64,000 nt of DNA from contig BPKE01000002.1 of NCBI GenBank assembly GCA_026004975.1, positions 620,001 to 684,000 of the forward strand. Reading direction: 5' to 3'. This DNA comes from Gammaproteobacteria bacterium (GTDB lineage Bacteria; Pseudomonadota; Gammaproteobacteria; HTCC5015). The position numbers and the translations under genes were made by a program. Below, in pieces: positions 22,481-32,563 of this stretch. The number at the start of each line of letters is the position of its first letter. Position 1 is the first letter of the stretch. Under the pieces are notes generated by a model. It worked only from the letters and a program-made list of their open reading frames with translations. It was not told the origin of the DNA and ran no database searches.

Positions 22481-23938
22481 TCAGTCCCACCAATGCGGGT
22501 AGTGCCGCGCCACCAGTTCGCGCAAGGCCGTCTCGAAGGCCTCGGGCGCCAGATCCCGCTGCAACAAGGCGTGCAGCTCGGATTCCACCGCGCTGCGCCC
22601 GGCATAGACGAAATCCGCATCCGAGGGGGCGAGCGGTTCGATGACCATGCCCGCCCCGACCGTGGCGTTGCTCAAGCGGTCGATGACGATGAAGGCGCCC
22701 GTGGCCCGGTGTTCGGCATAAGGGTCGATCACGGTGTGCTGGTTGAGCACCACGTCGACCACGCCGATGTCGTTCAAGCCGAGGGTTTCGGCCTCGCTGA
22801 GGGCCTGGGTGTTGACGTCGATGCGGTGATGGATCTGCGTCACCCGGCCCGGCGCGGTCTTGCAAGCGAGTTTCACCAGGTACTCCCGTCCGGTCTCCAG
22901 CACCTTCTCGTGCATCCACACCAGGTGCGCCTTGAAATGATTGGTGACGCCGACCGGATCCTCGTCGCGGACGATCACGTCCCCGCGCGAGACGTCGATC
23001 TCGTCCTCGAGGACCAGGGTGACGGCCTGGCCGGCGAAGGCCGAGGGCAGATCGCCGTCATACGTGACGATCCGCGCGACCCGGCTGCGCGTCCCGGAGG
23101 GCAACACCCGGATCGGGTCGCCCACCGCCACGCGCCCGGACCCCACCGTGCCGGAAAAACCGCGGAAATCCGCGTGCGGCCGGTTGACGAACTGGACCGG
23201 GAAACGCAGCGGCGCCGACACCGGTGCGCCGTCGATCTCGATCGTCTCGAGCAAGCGCAGCAGGGTCGGGCCGTCGTACCAGGGCATCCGCGCGCTCGGC
23301 TCGACCACGTTGTCGCCCTTGAGCGCGCTCAGCGGCACGAAGTGCACCGCCTCGAAGCCGAGCCGGTCGGCGAAAGCCAGGTAATCGGCGCGGATCCGAT
23401 CGAACACCGCCGGGTCGTAACCGACCAGGTCCATCTTGTTGATCGCCACGATGACACGCCGGATGCCGAGCAGCGACACGATGTAACTGTGACGGCGGGT
23501 CTGCGTGAGCACCCCGTTGCGCGCATCGATGAGGATCACCGCCACATCGCAGTTCGACGCGCCGGTGGCCATGTTGCGCGTGTACTGCTCGTGTCCGGGC
23601 GTGTCGGCGATGATGAACTTGCGCTTGTCGGTCGAAAAATAGCGGTAGGCGACGTCGATGGTGATGCCCTGCTCGCGCTCGGCCTGCAAGCCGTCCACCA
23701 GCAAGGAAAAGTCGATCTCTTCGCCGGCTCCGCGCTTGCGGCTGTCGGCCTTGACCGAGGCCAACTGGTCCTCGTAGACCGTCTTCGAGTCGTGCAGCAG
23801 CCGCCCGATGAGGGTGCTCTTGCCGTCGTCGACGCTGCCGCAGGTCAAAAACCGCAGCAAGGCCTTGTTCTGGTGCTGTTCCAGGTAGCGCTCGATGTCG
23901 ATCGGCGCCGGTTTCGCTTCGGTCGTCGCTTCGGTCAT
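22481..23938 (-). CDS. cysN: Sulfate adenylyltransferase subunit 1
   Basis: [23 protein letters not shown] GTPase motif; no CysC fusion. Confidence 0.95.
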   Translation of the reverse strand: MTEATTEAKPAPIDIERYLEQHQNKALLRFLTCGSVDDGKSTLIGRLLHDSKTVYEDQLASVKADSRKRGAGEEIDFSLLVDGLQAEREQGITIDVAYRYFSTDKRKFIIADTPGHEQYTRNMATGASNCDVAVILIDARNGVLTQTRRHSYIVSLLGIRRVIVAINKMDLVGYDPAVFDRIRADYLAFADRLGFEAVHFVPLSALKGDNVVEPSARMPWYDGPTLLRLLETIEIDGAPVSAPLRFPVQFVNRPHADFRGFSGTVGSGRVAVGDPIRVLPSGTRSRVARIVTYDGDLPSAFAGQAVTLVLEDEIDVSRGDVIVRDEDPVGVTNHFKAHLVWMHEKVLETGREYLVKLACKTAPGRVTQIHHRIDVNTQALSEAETLGLNDIGVVDVVLNQHTVIDPYAEHRATGAFIVIDRLSNATVGAGMVIEPLAPSDADFVYAGRSAVESELHALLQRDLAPEAFETALRELVARHYPHWWD

Positions 23939-23961
23939 GGTGTTCTTCGCTCGGCGGGCGA

Positions 23962-24882
23962 TCAGAAATACCCTTCCTGCTTCTTCTTCTCCATGGAGGC
24001 CGCCGTGTCGTGGTCGATCAGGCGGCCCTGCCGCTCGGAGCTGCGGGTGAGCAGCATTTCACGGATGATCTCGGGCAGGGTCGTCGCGGTCGACTCGATG
24101 GCGCCCGTCAACGGATAGCAACCCAGGGTGCGGAAACGCACCATCTTGTACTCGATTTTCTCGTCGGGCCGCAGCCGCGCCTTCATCCGGTCGTCGTCGA
24201 CCATGATCAGCATGCCGTCGCGCCGCACCACGGGCCGCTCCTTGGCGAAGTACAGGGGCACGATCGGAATGTTCTCCAGGTAGATGTATTGCCAGACGTC
24301 GAGCTCCGTCCAGTTGGACAGCGGGAACACGCGGATGCTCTCGCCCTTGTTGATCCGGCCGTTGTACAGGTTCCACAGCTCGGGGCGCTGGTTTTTCGGG
24401 TCCCAGCGGTGGAAACGGTCGCGGAAGGAATAGACGCGCTCCTTGGCGCGCGACTTTTCCTCGTCGCGCCGCGCGCCGCCGAAAGCCGCGTCGAATCCGT
24501 AGCGCGTCAAAGCCTGCTTGAGCGCCTCGGTTTTCATGATGTGCGTGTGCTTTTCGCTGCCGTGATCGAAGGGGTTGATGCCCATGCGCAACCCCTCTTC
24601 GTTCACGTGCACGATCAGCTCCATGCCCATTTCCTTGGCCCGGCGGTCCCGGAACTCGATCATTTCCCGGAACTTCCACGTCGTGTCGATGTGCATCAAC
24701 GGGAAAGGCGGCTTGCCGGGATAGAACGCCTTCAAGGCGAGATGGGTCATCACCGCCGAATCCTTGCCGATCGAGTAGAGCATCACCGGGTTTTCGAACT
24801 CGGCGGCGACCTCGCGGATGATGTGGATGGATTCGGCTTCGAGCTGTCGAAGATGGGTCAGGCGTTCGCGGTCGACGGGCAT
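23962..24882 (-). CDS. cysD: Sulfate adenylyltransferase subunit 2
   Basis: [25 protein letters not shown]...[41 protein letters not shown]. Confidence 0.95.
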   Translation of the reverse strand: MPVDRERLTHLRQLEAESIHIIREVAAEFENPVMLYSIGKDSAVMTHLALKAFYPGKPPFPLMHIDTTWKFREMIEFRDRRAKEMGMELIVHVNEEGLRMGINPFDHGSEKHTHIMKTEALKQALTRYGFDAAFGGARRDEEKSRAKERVYSFRDRFHRWDPKNQRPELWNLYNGRINKGESIRVFPLSNWTELDVWQYIYLENIPIVPLYFAKERPVVRRDGMLIMVDDDRMKARLRPDEKIEYKMVRFRTLGCYPLTGAIESTATTLPEIIREMLLTRSSERQGRLIDHDTAASMEKKKQEGYF

Positions 24883-24971
24883 GATCGGGCTGCACGGTTC
24901 GTTTGGCGCGCGCATTATAACGGAACCGGCGCGACGCCCGTCCGCGCCACCCAGACGAGACGCGCATATCG

Positions 24972-26192
24972 TTATGCGTCCGCGTCGCCGGCGACCACGA
25001 TGCGGTTGCGGCCGTCGGCCTTGGCGCGGTACAAGGCCCGGTCGGCGGCGCGCAACACGGCCTGCGGGCCGGGCCGGCGGCCGCGCCCGGCGGCCAGGCC
25101 GATGCTGACGGTCACCGCCAGCGCCTCGCGACCGTTGCGCCCGCCCCGCCGCCGGCGCCCTTCGGCGGCCGAGCGAGGGCGGTCGGGCGCGCGCAGCACC
25201 AAGCGGTGGGCGGCGATCTCGGCGCGCAAGGTCTCCAACCGCGCCGCCACCCACTCGGCGCCGCGCCCGCCGAAGACCAGGCAGAATTCCTCGCCGCCGT
25301 AGCGGTAGGCTTGCCCTCCGCGCAGGCGCGCCAACTTGGCGCCGACCATGCGCAGCACCTGGTCGCCGATGTCGTGGCCGTAACGGTCGTTGACGCGCTT
25401 GAAGTGGTCCACATCGAGCATCGCCAACCAGTAGCGCCCGCCGAGCTGCTCGAGGCGGTCCTCCAGGGCGCGCCGCGCCGGCAGGCCGGTCAGCTCGTCG
25501 CGATAGGCCAGATCGCGGGCGCCCTGCAACAGCGCGACGAGCAGCGCCAGACCGGCGGCACTCTGCATCACCAGCGACTGGCCGGGGCGGGCCAGTTCCG
25601 CCAGTGTCCAGCCGGTGGCGGCGAGCGCCGCCAGTCCGGCGGCGGCGCCCGGCGCGCCCCGGATCAGGCGCCAGACACACAGCAGACCGCCGGCCGCGAA
25701 CAGGGCGAGCGCGGCCGGCGCCAGGGTACGCTCGGGCGGCTGCACCACCCACCAGGGATGGGCGGCGAGCGCCCCGAGGGCCGCCGGAACCGGCATCCCG
25801 GTCCACCACCATCCCGCACCGGCGGCGGCCAACGCCGCCAGGTACGCCCACAACGGCCAGGCGGCGGGGGCGCGCAGGGCGGCGCGCGGCCAGCAGGCCG
25901 CCAGGGTGATCGACACCGGCACGGCGATCCCCAAAACGGCGAGCACCGCGCGCGGCAGCGGCAAGGACAGGCGCGTCTGCAGGGTCAGGTCCACCACCGC
26001 GTAGAAGCCCGCCAGCAGCAAGGCCAGAACGCAAATGTGCAGGCGGTTGTAATAGGCGGCCAGCGCCGCCGCCAGCGCGGCCAAGGCATAAGGCAACCAG
26101 GGCCACGCCCCGAGTTCGCGCCACAACGCCTCCTGCCAGTACCCCGCGGCGGCCAGCAGCCCCAGGGGCGCGACCAGTTGTCGCCAGTGCAC
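24972..26192 (-). CDS. Membrane diguanylate cyclase (GGDEF, GGEEF variant)
   Basis: Several TM segments; [16 protein letters not shown]...[23 protein letters not shown]...[12 protein letters not shown]; start uncertain (GTG at 26192 or further upstream). Confidence 0.85.
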   Translation of the reverse strand: MHWRQLVAPLGLLAAAGYWQEALWRELGAWPWLPYALAALAAALAAYYNRLHICVLALLLAGFYAVVDLTLQTRLSLPLPRAVLAVLGIAVPVSITLAACWPRAALRAPAAWPLWAYLAALAAAGAGWWWTGMPVPAALGALAAHPWWVVQPPERTLAPAALALFAAGGLLCVWRLIRGAPGAAAGLAALAATGWTLAELARPGQSLVMQSAAGLALLVALLQGARDLAYRDELTGLPARRALEDRLEQLGGRYWLAMLDVDHFKRVNDRYGHDIGDQVLRMVGAKLARLRGGQAYRYGGEEFCLVFGGRGAEWVAARLETLRAEIAAHRLVLRAPDRPRSAAEGRRRRGGRNGREALAVTVSIGLAAGRGRRPGPQAVLRAADRALYRAKADGRNRIVVAGDADA

Positions 26193-26316
26193 GGTTCCCC
26201 CCTCATGCGCGAACGAAACGGAAAGCGCTCGCCCGAGCGCGGGCGGGCGCGCGCCGATCCTACCATCACGGATGTGAAAATACCGCCGGGGCGAACCCGC
26301 AGACGTGACGAAACGG

Positions 26317-26345
26317 TTGCAAGGAAAACGTGGAATCACTATATT
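26317..26345 (+). promoter_or_regulatory. Candidate sigma70-like promoter reading into structured element
   Basis: TTGCAA-N17-TATATT. Confidence 0.45.
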
Positions 26346-26350
26346 CTGGC

Positions 26351-26485
26351 GACCCGGGAATGTCGCTCCCTGTGTTCCCGGTACGGGTGGGGGAAGGGAT
26401 ATTCGCCCTCCTGCGACCCTGCTGTCGCACTCGATATCCCAAAAGTCTTAGCCCGGACTTCTCCCCCACCCACCTTTGCTTTCTT
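26351..26485 (+). ncRNA. Candidate structured ncRNA or palindromic MITE-like element
   Basis: Hairpin CCGGGAA(26354-60)/TTCCCGG(26375-81) followed by three-way junction: GGGTGGGGG(26385-93)/CCCCCACCC(26463-71), GGGATAT(26396-402)/ATATCCC(26434-40), TGCGAC(26412-17)/GTCGCA(26424-29), AAGTC(26443-47)/GACTT(26456-60); 3' end not determined. Confidence 0.4.
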
Positions 26486-27158
26486 CGGCCGCCACGCCCA
26501 CCGGTTCCACCGGCAGGCGCCGCGGATCCGCCGAAGGCAACACCACCAACACCACCCGGCGATTGCGCGCCCGCGCCCGCGCGTCGCGGTTGGGCACCGC
26601 CGGCCGTTGATCGCCGTGGGCCACGGCCGCCAGTCGCGCCGGCGCCACGCCCCGTTCGACCAGCAGGCGCAACACGGCGGTGGCGCGGGCGGCCGACAAT
26701 TCCCAGTTGGATGGATAGCGCGGGCCGGCGATCGGGCGGTCGTCGGTGAAACCTTCGACCAGCACGGCGTTGTCGAAAGGCACGAGCGTGTCGGCCAGGG
26801 CCTCGATCAGGGGGCGGGCGCGCGGCTCGAGCTCGGCGCTGCCGCTGGCGTAGAGCATGCCGGCTTCGAGCTCGATCTCCAGGCGCAGCGGCCGGCGCGT
26901 CACCCGGATCCGTCCCTGCTCGAGCCAAGGCGACAGCGCCGCCTGCAGGCGCGCGTCGATCTCGCCGATGCGCCAGGCCTGCTCGACGGCGGGGGTCGGG
27001 GCGGCGTCGGTGTCGCCGCCCGCGGGGTCACGGGCCGGGGTGGACCAAGCGCCGGCATAGAGCAGGACGAACAGGGCGAAGAGCAAGGTCATCCAGTCGG
27101 CGTAGCACACCAACCAACGGTCGTGGCTGCGCCGCCGCTCTGTGCCGACCCCGTTCAT
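26448..27158 (-). CDS. motD: MotB-like OmpA-domain flagellar stator protein (MotD-type)
   Basis: RWLVCYADWMTLLFALFVLLYA; VEGFTDDRPI...YPSNWELSAARATAV. Confidence 0.88.
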   Translation of the reverse strand: MNGVGTERRRSHDRWLVCYADWMTLLFALFVLLYAGAWSTPARDPAGGDTDAAPTPAVEQAWRIGEIDARLQAALSPWLEQGRIRVTRRPLRLEIELEAGMLYASGSAELEPRARPLIEALADTLVPFDNAVLVEGFTDDRPIAGPRYPSNWELSAARATAVLRLLVERGVAPARLAAVAHGDQRPAVPNRDARARARNRRVVLVVLPSADPRRLPVEPVGVAAEESKGGWGRSPG

Positions 27159-27161
27159 GGG

Positions 27162-27935
27162 TCAAGCGGCGGCCTGGGCCCGGCAGTAGCCGGTCAGGCG
27201 CTCGCGGATGCGATGCGGGTTGTCCCCTTCGGCGATCGCGACCACCCCCTCCAGAACCAGGCGCCGCGCCTGCAAGGTGTCCTGGACGATCCCCCGCAGA
27301 CGTTCGGCGACCGGCAGACAGAACAGGTTCGCCAGCGCCAGGCCGTAGACGGTCGCGACGAAGGCCGCGGCGATGGCCGGCCCGAGCCGGGCCGGGTCGG
27401 CCAGCGCCGAGGTGGCGCGGATCAGGCCGAGCACGGCGCCGAGCATGCCGAAGATGGGCGCGTAGCCGCCGAGGCTTTCGTAGACGCCGACGGCGCGCTG
27501 CAGGCGCCGCGCCTCGGCTTCGAGCTCGACTTCCATGCTGCGCCGGATGGCCTCGGCGCTGCGCCCGTCCACGAGCAGTTGCAGCGCCTTGGCGACGAAG
27601 GGGTCGCGCTGGCGCGCGGTTTCGGCATCCAGAGCCAGGATGCCCTCCCGCCGCGCCACCCAGCTCCAGCGCAGCACGATGTCCAGTTGCGCCCGCGGCG
27701 TCAAGGCCGGTGTCGCGAAAACCCAACGGAGCAAAGCCGCCGCCAGGCGCAGGCCAGACACGGGGGTTTCGACCAGCACCGCGGCCAGAGCGCCGCCGAC
27801 CACCACGGCCAGCGCCGCCGGTTGCCAGAGCCGCTCCAGCGCCAGGCCGTCGGCGGCGCCCGCCCCGCAGATCAACGCCAGGCCGCCCGCGAGCCCCAGC
27901 CAGGCGCCCCATTGCAACCGCGCCGCCCGCGCCAT
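27162..27935 (-). CDS. motC: MotA-like flagellar stator protein (MotC-type)
   Basis: MotA/ExbB fold; YAPIFGMLGAVLGLIRA; between fleN and motD. Confidence 0.88.
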   Translation of the reverse strand: MARAARLQWGAWLGLAGGLALICGAGAADGLALERLWQPAALAVVVGGALAAVLVETPVSGLRLAAALLRWVFATPALTPRAQLDIVLRWSWVARREGILALDAETARQRDPFVAKALQLLVDGRSAEAIRRSMEVELEAEARRLQRAVGVYESLGGYAPIFGMLGAVLGLIRATSALADPARLGPAIAAAFVATVYGLALANLFCLPVAERLRGIVQDTLQARRLVLEGVVAIAEGDNPHRIRERLTGYCRAQAAA

Positions 27936-27950
27936 CCGCTCGGCTCCGCA

Positions 27951-28808
27951 TCACCCGGCCAGCGCCAGCGCGTCGGCGCCGACCAGGCGTTCCAGGAAAA
28001 ACTGCACGTGCCCGCTGGCCTGCTCCAGCAGCGGCCAGCCGTCGACGGTCGCCGCGAGGCGCCGGAACGCCTCGCTGGCGCGCGCCCGCGGATAGGCTTC
28101 CACCACGGCGCTGCGCGCCTGCACCGCCTTGCGCAACTGCTCGTCGAACGGCACCATGCCGGCATAATCCAGCGTCACGTCGAGAAAGCGGGTCACCACC
28201 GACAACAGGCGCGCGAACACGGCACGGGCCTGCGCCTCCGAAGCGGCCATGTTCACCACCACCCGGCAGCGTCCGACGCCGTAATCGCGTCCCAGAACCT
28301 TGATCAGGGCGTAGGCGTCGGCCAGCGCGGTGGGCTCGTCGCAGACCACGACCATCACGTGTTGCGCCGCCCGGCAGAACGACAGGACATGCGGCCCGAT
28401 GCCCGCCGCGGTGTCCACGAGCAACGTGTCGAGCGGGAAGCGCACCTGGCTGAAACCGTAGATCAACCCGGCCAGTTCGCGCTCGTTCATGCGCGTCAAG
28501 CGGTGCACGCCCGAGGCCGCCGGCACGATCCGCACCCCGGCCGGCCCTTCGATGAGGATGTCGTCGAGCGTGCACGCCCCGTCGATCACGTGGCGGATGT
28601 CGCGCGGCGGCTTCAAGCCGAGCAGCACATCCACGTTGGCCAGGCCGAGGTCGGCGTCGAGCAGCATCACCTTGCGCCCGCGGCGCGCCATCGCCACCGC
28701 CAAGTTCACGGCGACGTTGGTCTTGCCGACGCCGCCCTTTCCGCCGCTGACCGCGATCACCTGCACGGGCCGGGGCCCGGACCGATCCAATGCCGTTACC
28801 GTTTGCAT
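27951..28808 (-). CDS. fleN: MinD-like flagellar number regulator
   Basis: VIAVSGGKGGVGKTNVAVNLAVAMARRGRKVMLLDADLGLANVDVLLG; downstream of flhF. Confidence 0.92.
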   Translation of the reverse strand: MQTVTALDRSGPRPVQVIAVSGGKGGVGKTNVAVNLAVAMARRGRKVMLLDADLGLANVDVLLGLKPPRDIRHVIDGACTLDDILIEGPAGVRIVPAASGVHRLTRMNERELAGLIYGFSQVRFPLDTLLVDTAAGIGPHVLSFCRAAQHVMVVVCDEPTALADAYALIKVLGRDYGVGRCRVVVNMAASEAQARAVFARLLSVVTRFLDVTLDYAGMVPFDEQLRKAVQARSAVVEAYPRARASEAFRRLAATVDGWPLLEQASGHVQFFLERLVGADALALAG

Positions 28809-28827
28809 GGCCGTCTCCTTGTGCCGA

Positions 28828-30075
28828 TCAAACCGCCGCTTTCAATCCGAAACGCCCGTGACGCAGGGCGAGCAAGGTCTCGTCGTCGCCGGATGCGTGG
28901 CGCCGCGCCAGCGCCACCGCCTTGCCGAGCAACAGCGAAACGCGGGCCGGCTGCAGGTCCTCCGGCACGCGCGGGCCGTGGCTCACGAAAGCCAAAGGCA
29001 GCTTGTAGCGCACCGCCACGGTGAGCACACCGCCCAGGCTGCCGGCCTCGTCGAGCTTGGTGAGCACGCAACCGGCGAGCGACGTCTCGGAATACGCCCG
29101 CGCCGTCTCATCCAGGCTGCGCAACTGGGTGGCGGCGCTGAGCACGAGAACCCGCCGGATCGGCAAGCGCGCATCGAGCAGCACGCCCTTGGGCCGGCGC
29201 CGCCAGTCGGCCGCCTGCATCCCCGCGGTGTCGATCAGGATCAAGCGCTTGTTGCGCACCGCGGCCAACACGTCGCGCAGATCCCGTTCGTCGGCCGCGC
29301 ACACGACGCCGATGCCGAGCGCGCGCCCGAGGCTGAGCAACTGTTCGTGCGCGCCGATGCGCCGGTCGTCGTTGGCGATCATCAGCACGCTCTGGCGGCC
29401 GTGGCGGGCGGCGAAACGCGCCGCCAGCTTCGCCGCCGTGGTCGTCTTGCCGACACCGGTCGGCCCCAGCAAGGTGACGATGCCGCCGCGGTCGAAAGCG
29501 GCCGCATCGACCACGCGCAGCCGCGCCGCCCACACCGCCAGGGCGCGCCGCCAGGCGCGTTCCATGTCCGGCTCGGCGCCGACCTGGGCGACGATCTGGC
29601 GGCACAGGCCGCTGCCCAGCCCGACCGCCGTCAGACGCCGCAGCAACTGCACCTTGAGCGGTGAAAGGTGGCACATCTGCTGCCAGCCGAGCAGGTCCAT
29701 CTGGTCCTGCATCAGGCGGCTCATCGCGCCCAGTTCGCGGCGCACCTGTTCGATCATGCGCTGCTCCATGCGCACGATTTCGGCGCCGCCGGCGCCTGCG
29801 CCCGCGGCCGCTGCCGGGCGCGCCGTCGGCGCCGGCTCGGACCGCTGGGCGCGCTCGGCCAGCCACTGCGCGGTGGTCAATTCCGTCTGCGCGGCGCCGG
29901 CCCGCCCCGCCGTCCAGGACTCCACCTGCCCGGCGTCGTAGCCGACCCCGACGATCAATTCCACGCCGTCGGCCGTCCGGCGGTTGCTGAGGATGACCGC
30001 CTCCTCACCGAAGCGCTCCCGCACGGCGCGCATGGCACCGCGCACATCCGCTGCACGTACCCGCTTGATCTTCAT
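28828..30075 (-). CDS. flhF: Flagellar biosynthesis SRP-like GTPase
   Basis: MKIKRVRAADVRGAMRAVRERFGEEAVILSNRR; LLGPTGVGKTTTAAKLAARF. Confidence 0.94.
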   Translation of the reverse strand: MKIKRVRAADVRGAMRAVRERFGEEAVILSNRRTADGVELIVGVGYDAGQVESWTAGRAGAAQTELTTAQWLAERAQRSEPAPTARPAAAAGAGAGGAEIVRMEQRMIEQVRRELGAMSRLMQDQMDLLGWQQMCHLSPLKVQLLRRLTAVGLGSGLCRQIVAQVGAEPDMERAWRRALAVWAARLRVVDAAAFDRGGIVTLLGPTGVGKTTTAAKLAARFAARHGRQSVLMIANDDRRIGAHEQLLSLGRALGIGVVCAADERDLRDVLAAVRNKRLILIDTAGMQAADWRRRPKGVLLDARLPIRRVLVLSAATQLRSLDETARAYSETSLAGCVLTKLDEAGSLGGVLTVAVRYKLPLAFVSHGPRVPEDLQPARVSLLLGKAVALARRHASGDDETLLALRHGRFGLKAAV

Positions 30076-30456
30076 GCCGATCTCCCCGGCGCCGTCGCGC
30101 CTTGACGCCACCGCCCGTCATTCCCGGCCGGCCGGAAAAGGCCGTCCCTGGCCTTCCCCGCCGCAACGCCGCGGGCCGGGACGGCCGACTGCGACCCTGT
30201 CCCCGCCGTCGCCGGTCCGCGACGCCCTCGCGCGCGGGCGACCCTTTCCCCGACCGCCCGTCTTCCCTGCCCCGCGCGATGACGGCCTCCTGCCGTCGTC
30301 GCGCGATCTCGACGGCACCGGCGGCTTCCCGCCGCCTCGACGACGCCATCCCGGCGCCGCCCCACGCCTGCCTGCCCGAACGCGGCGGGCCGCACTCCCG
30401 CCGGCGCCACCGCGTTCACTCGTGCCGTCCGATCCCAGACCATGCCCCAACCCTCC

Positions 30457-32553
30457 TCAAGCCGCCGCCGCGGGTCCGGGCAGCGCGCCGCCGATCGTGC
30501 CCAGCACGCGCAGCCGCCGGTCCTCGGCGACCTCGTTGTAGGCCAGGACGTGCAGGTTCGCGACGGTGCGCCCGAACAACCGCGCCAACAGCGCGCGCAA
30601 CTTCGGGTGCACCAACAACACCGCCGGCTGTCCCTGCCGTTCAAGGCGCTTGCTCCACTCCGACAAGGCCTGATGCAATTTGTCCATCATCGTCGGCTCC
30701 AGAACCATGTTGTCCAAGCCCTTCGCTGTAGACTGAAGCAACAAGCGTTCCAACTCGGAGTCGAGCGTGAGCACCGCCAGCTCGCCCTGAAAACCCGCGA
30801 TGCGCTGCGTGATCAGGCGCCGCAGGGCGACGCGCACCGCCGCCGTGAGCGCGTCGGGATCTTGACTTTGCGGCGCATGCTCCGCCAGCGTCTCGGCGAT
30901 GGTGCGCAGATTGGTGAGCGGGATGCCCTCTTCGAGCAGGTTCTGCATCACGCGCACCACCGTCGCCATCGGCAAGGTCTTGGGCACGAGCTCCTCGACC
31001 AGACGCGGCGCGCTGCGGGCCAGTTTGTCCAACAACTGCTGCGCCTCGGGGTAACCGAAAAGCTCGTGCGCATGCGCCTGCAACACGGCGCTCAGGTGCG
31101 TGACCACCACCGTCGCCGGATCGACCACCGTGTAGCCGAGCGTCTGCGCCTGGTCGCGCAGGGCCGGGTCGATCCACTTGGCCGGCATGCCGAAGGCCGG
31201 ATCCTTCGTGTCCACCCCGTCGAGTTTGCCGAACACCCGCCCCGAATCGATCGCCAACAACTTGTCGGGCGCCACATCCCCTTCGGCTTCCGGCACGCCG
31301 AGCAGGATGATCCGGTAATGCGTCGGCGGCAGGTCCAGGTTGTCGCGCACGTGCACGGGCGGCACCAGGAAACCCAGGTCCTGAGACAACTTGCGGCGCA
31401 CCCCCTTGATGCGGTTCAGCAACGCGCCGCCGCGCTCGGGGTCCACGAGCGGGATCAGCCGGTAACCGACTTCCAGCTCGATGACGTCCACCGGCTTGAC
31501 GTCGTCCCAGCTCAACTCCGCCGGCTTGGGCGGCGCCTGCGCCGGCTTCTCTTCGGCCGCGGCGGCGGTTTCCTTCACGCGCGTGAGGCGCAAGGCCAGC
31601 CAACCCAACCCGCCGCTGATCAAGAGAAAGGTGGCGTTCGGCATGCCCGGCACCAGGCCGAGCGCGCCGATCACCGCCGCCGTCACGCCCAGCGCCCGCG
31701 GATTGGACAACAGCTGCAGCTGCACCTGCTCGCCCATGTCGTGAGCCGTGGACACGCGGGTGACGATGATCGCCGTGGCCGTCGACAAGAGCAGCGACGG
31801 GATCTGCGCCACCAGCCCGTCTCCGACCGTCAACAAGGTGTAATTGCGCACGGCGGCGGCGAGCGACAAGCCGTGCTGCCCCATGCCCACGGCCAGCCCG
31901 CCGATGATGTTGATGAACAGAATCAGGATGCCCGCAATCGCGTCGCCCCGCACGAACTTGCTTGCGCCGTCCATCGCGCCGTAGAAGTCCGCCTCCTGCA
32001 TGATCTCCGCGCGCCGCGCCTTGGCCTCCTCCTGGCTGATCACGCCGGCGTTCAAGTCCGCGTCGATGGCCATCTGCTTGCCGGGCATCGCGTCGAGGGT
32101 GAAGCGGGCGCTCACCTCCGAAACGCGCCCGGCCCCCTTGGTGACGACCACGAAGTTGATGATCACCAGGATCGCGAAAACGACCAGGCCCACCGCGTAG
32201 TTCCCGCCGATGACGAACGCACCGAAGGCCTCGATCACGGCGCCGGCGGCGTCCGTGCCGGTATGGCCGTTGAGCAGAACGACGCGCGTCGAGGCGATGT
32301 TCAAGGCCAGCCGCAACATCGTCGCCACCAGAAGCACCGTCGGAAACAGCGAGAAATCCAACGGCCGCATGGCGTAGACCGTCAGCAACAGGATGACCAG
32401 CGACAGCGCGATGTTGAAGGTGAACAAGAAATCGAGCGCGAGCGGCGGCAGCGGCAGCACCACCATCGCCAGCGTCACGAGCACCAGCAGCGGCGCGCCC
32501 AGGCCGTCTCGGATCAGCGCCTTGGAAAGTACCGGTACACGATCCCACTGCAT
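30457..32553 (-). CDS. flhA: Flagellar export apparatus protein FlhA
   Basis: 698 aa; LDFLFTFNIALSLVILLLTVYAMRPLDFSLFPTVLLVATMLRLALNIASTRVVLL. Confidence 0.97.
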   Translation of the reverse strand: MQWDRVPVLSKALIRDGLGAPLLVLVTLAMVVLPLPPLALDFLFTFNIALSLVILLLTVYAMRPLDFSLFPTVLLVATMLRLALNIASTRVVLLNGHTGTDAAGAVIEAFGAFVIGGNYAVGLVVFAILVIINFVVVTKGAGRVSEVSARFTLDAMPGKQMAIDADLNAGVISQEEAKARRAEIMQEADFYGAMDGASKFVRGDAIAGILILFINIIGGLAVGMGQHGLSLAAAVRNYTLLTVGDGLVAQIPSLLLSTATAIIVTRVSTAHDMGEQVQLQLLSNPRALGVTAAVIGALGLVPGMPNATFLLISGGLGWLALRLTRVKETAAAAEEKPAQAPPKPAELSWDDVKPVDVIELEVGYRLIPLVDPERGGALLNRIKGVRRKLSQDLGFLVPPVHVRDNLDLPPTHYRIILLGVPEAEGDVAPDKLLAIDSGRVFGKLDGVDTKDPAFGMPAKWIDPALRDQAQTLGYTVVDPATVVVTHLSAVLQAHAHELFGYPEAQQLLDKLARSAPRLVEELVPKTLPMATVVRVMQNLLEEGIPLTNLRTIAETLAEHAPQSQDPDALTAAVRVALRRLITQRIAGFQGELAVLTLDSELERLLLQSTAKGLDNMVLEPTMMDKLHQALSEWSKRLERQGQPAVLLVHPKLRALLARLFGRTVANLHVLAYNEVAEDRRLRVLGTIGGALPGPAAAA

Positions 32554-32563
32554 GCTCTGCCCC

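Noticed and set aside
24914-24919. TATAAT on - upstream of cysD
   Set aside because: Good -10 but no recognisable -35 at 17 bp; may be activator dependent, not strong enough to list as a promoter.
26385-26471. Possible integron attC site or CRISPR repeat
   Set aside because: No RYYYAAC/GTTRRRY ends, no integrase, no repeat-spacer periodicity.
26354-26471. Possible c-di-GMP (GEMM) riboswitch for the GGDEF gene
   Set aside because: The conserved GEMM core and tetraloop/receptor sequences were not found on either strand.
25206-29024. 1272-aa + strand ORF
   Set aside because: Antisense shadow of GGDEF, motD, motC, fleN and flhF in high-GC DNA; His/Gln/Arg/Gly-rich composition, no recognisable domain.
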